A stretch of DNA of 64,000 bases from Paenibacillus sp. FJAT-26967 (GTDB lineage Bacteria; Bacillota; Bacilli; Paenibacillales; NBRC-103111), in the NCBI RefSeq assembly GCF_001541095.1, contig NZ_LMXH01000001.1:1700842-1764841 (forward strand), in the 5' to 3' direction. The position numbers and the translations under genes are program-made. Each line of letters starts with the position of its first letter. Within the stretch, counting starts at the first letter, position 1. Shown in pieces: positions 63,173-64,000 of this stretch. A model generated the notes under the pieces. The model saw only the letters and a list, made by a program, of their open reading frames with translations. It did no database searches and was not told the DNA's origin.

Positions 63173-64000
63173 TCAACAGACTCCGCAAACCTGCGAATGG
63201 GTGGAACTTTACGTGCTGGGAGGACTGGACGATTCCGAAAGAAAGCTGTTCGAACAGCATCTGAGTACATGCCCGCATTGTCAGGCCGAGGTGGCTGAAC
63301 TCCAAAGTGTCTTAGAACATCTCCCTTTGGCGGCAGAGCCGGTGGCAGTTCCAGCGGCAATGAAGCAGCGTGTATTAGGCCAAGTGCTGGGAACGGGTAA
63401 GGCGGCTTCGGAAGACAACGCTGGCGATCAGACGGAGAGCACTAACAAACAAGATACAAATAATTATGTTAAAAGGATTGCTCAAGCAGAGCGGAAATTC
63501 GTACCCTTGACGGGATCACATAAAAATGAAGGACCGACAGGCTTTGAATCCGGAGAGAATCTGGGCTCAGCTTATAAGACGGAGGATCAACATAATGGGG
63601 ATACGGCACGGGGTATTGCCGGGAATGTCAATAGGAGAAACCTAGAAGCAGCGGGCGATATGAGAGGTAAACGCAAACGAAATGATTTGGTCCGAAGAGC
63701 AGTGATAACAGGTGTGTCTGCTGCGGCAGTACTGCTCGGACTGGTGAATATCCAGCTCCGCAGTGACGTGAACTCATTGCAGGAGCTTAATGCCCGGCTT
63801 CAGCAGAATGTGAATTCTCTTCAAGGCAGCCTGGAAGCTAATGTTCTTCCCGCCAGAGCTTTGAAACCTGATCACATTGTCAAGCTCGATCCCGCAGCAG
63901 AAGGAATCGTAGCACAAGGTCTGGCCACAATTGTCATAGACAACAAAGGAACACATCTGGTTGTACAGGCGGAGAAACTGCCGGAGCTCAAGAACAGCGA
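63159..64000 (+). CDS. RskA-type anti-sigma factor (3' truncated by window edge)
   Basis: The frame runs to the right edge without a stop. The N terminus has a zinc anti-sigma motif with H-x3-C-x2-C (EQHLSTCPHCQAEV) after ETC-like CEWVELYVLGGLDD, then a polar linker, a membrane segment (AVITGVSAAAVLLGLVNIQL) and the start of an extracellular RskA-like domain (LKPDHIVKLDPAAEG, LATIVIDNKGTHLVVQAEKL). Start codons at 63159 and 63165 are possible; AAGGAGG favours 63165, and both overlap the sigma gene stop. The layout predicts release of the sigma factor by proteolysis of this protein. Confidence 0.9.
   Translation, partial: MRMNNQQTPQTCEWVELYVLGGLDDSERKLFEQHLSTCPHCQAEVAELQSVLEHLPLAAEPVAVPAAMKQRVLGQVLGTGKAASEDNAGDQTESTNKQDTNNYVKRIAQAERKFVPLTGSHKNEGPTGFESGENLGSAYKTEDQHNGDTARGIAGNVNRRNLEAAGDMRGKRKRNDLVRRAVITGVSAAAVLLGLVNIQLRSDVNSLQELNARLQQNVNSLQGSLEANVLPARALKPDHIVKLDPAAEGIVAQGLATIVIDNKGTHLVVQAEKLPELKNS

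Overview
The window looks like a chromosomal segment of an endospore-forming Firmicute of the order Bacillales, most likely a Paenibacillus or close relative. The evidence is a Bacillus-type gene order (infB-rbfA-truB-ribF-rpsO-pnp-ylxY-mlpA, dpaA-dpaB-asd-dapG-dapA-rnjB-tepA-ylzJ-spoIIIE, ymfF-ymfH-ymfI-ymfJ-ymfK-rodZ-pgsA-cinA-recA, rny-ymdB-spoVS, miaB-ricA), strong AGGAGG ribosome binding sites, frequent TTG and GTG starts, balanced base composition and several sporulation genes. The genus is an inference from gene order and protein style; I could not run a search.

Region 1 (1-9.2 kb) carries translation and RNA genes: ylxQ (cut by the left edge), infB with a GQRPQG-repeat linker, rbfA, nrnA, truB and ribF in a tightly overlapping operon, then rpsO and pnp with their own terminators. 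Region 2 (9.2-24.4 kb) is a sporulation and cell-wall precursor block: a NodB-fold protein, an M16 peptidase, dUTPase, both dipicolinate synthase subunits, the aspartate/diaminopimelate genes asd-dapG-dapA, RNase J, a TepA-type ClpP protein with a long low-complexity head, ylzJ, spoIIIE and sleB. Dipicolinate is made from the product of DapA, so this block links precursor supply to the spore core. A consensus-like sigma-K promoter precedes dpaA and a perfect sigma-G promoter precedes sleB.

Region 3 (24.4-36.2 kb) holds the ymfF/ymfH M16 pair, an SDR reductase, ymfJ, a ymfK-like protein with a P-loop, rodZ, yajQ, rimO, pgsA, cinA, recA (with SOS-type operator) and recX. Region 4 (36.2-46 kb) holds rny with a long structured leader, ymdB which apparently starts at AUU, spoVS behind a sigma-H-like promoter, an M19 dipeptidase, a two-subunit 2-oxoacid:ferredoxin oxidoreductase, a PduL-type phosphotransacylase, miaB and ricA.

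Region 5 (46-64 kb) is accessory in character. After ricA the Bacillus order (cotE-mutS-mutL) is not followed. Instead there are short units with their own terminators: a DUF2087 regulator, a protein with 19 cysteines, a universal stress protein, an LCP cell-wall ligase, two small stress-type proteins, a rhomboid protease, an M24 aminopeptidase, a long TspO-like protein, a 986-residue secreted glycosidase-like protein with three N-terminal repeats, an FAD oxidoreductase divergent from an RpiR regulator with a LexA-like palindrome between them, a small membrane protein, and a divergent unit of an exported histidine-containing duplicated protein opposite an ECF sigma factor and its RskA-type anti-sigma factor (cut by the right edge).

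I saw no rRNA, tRNA, CRISPR array, insertion sequence or prophage. The best candidates for something undescribed are the exported tandem-repeat protein with its ECF/anti-sigma partner, the LexA-like site in front of the FAD oxidoreductase, the AUU start of ymdB and the triple repeat module of the glycosidase-like protein.
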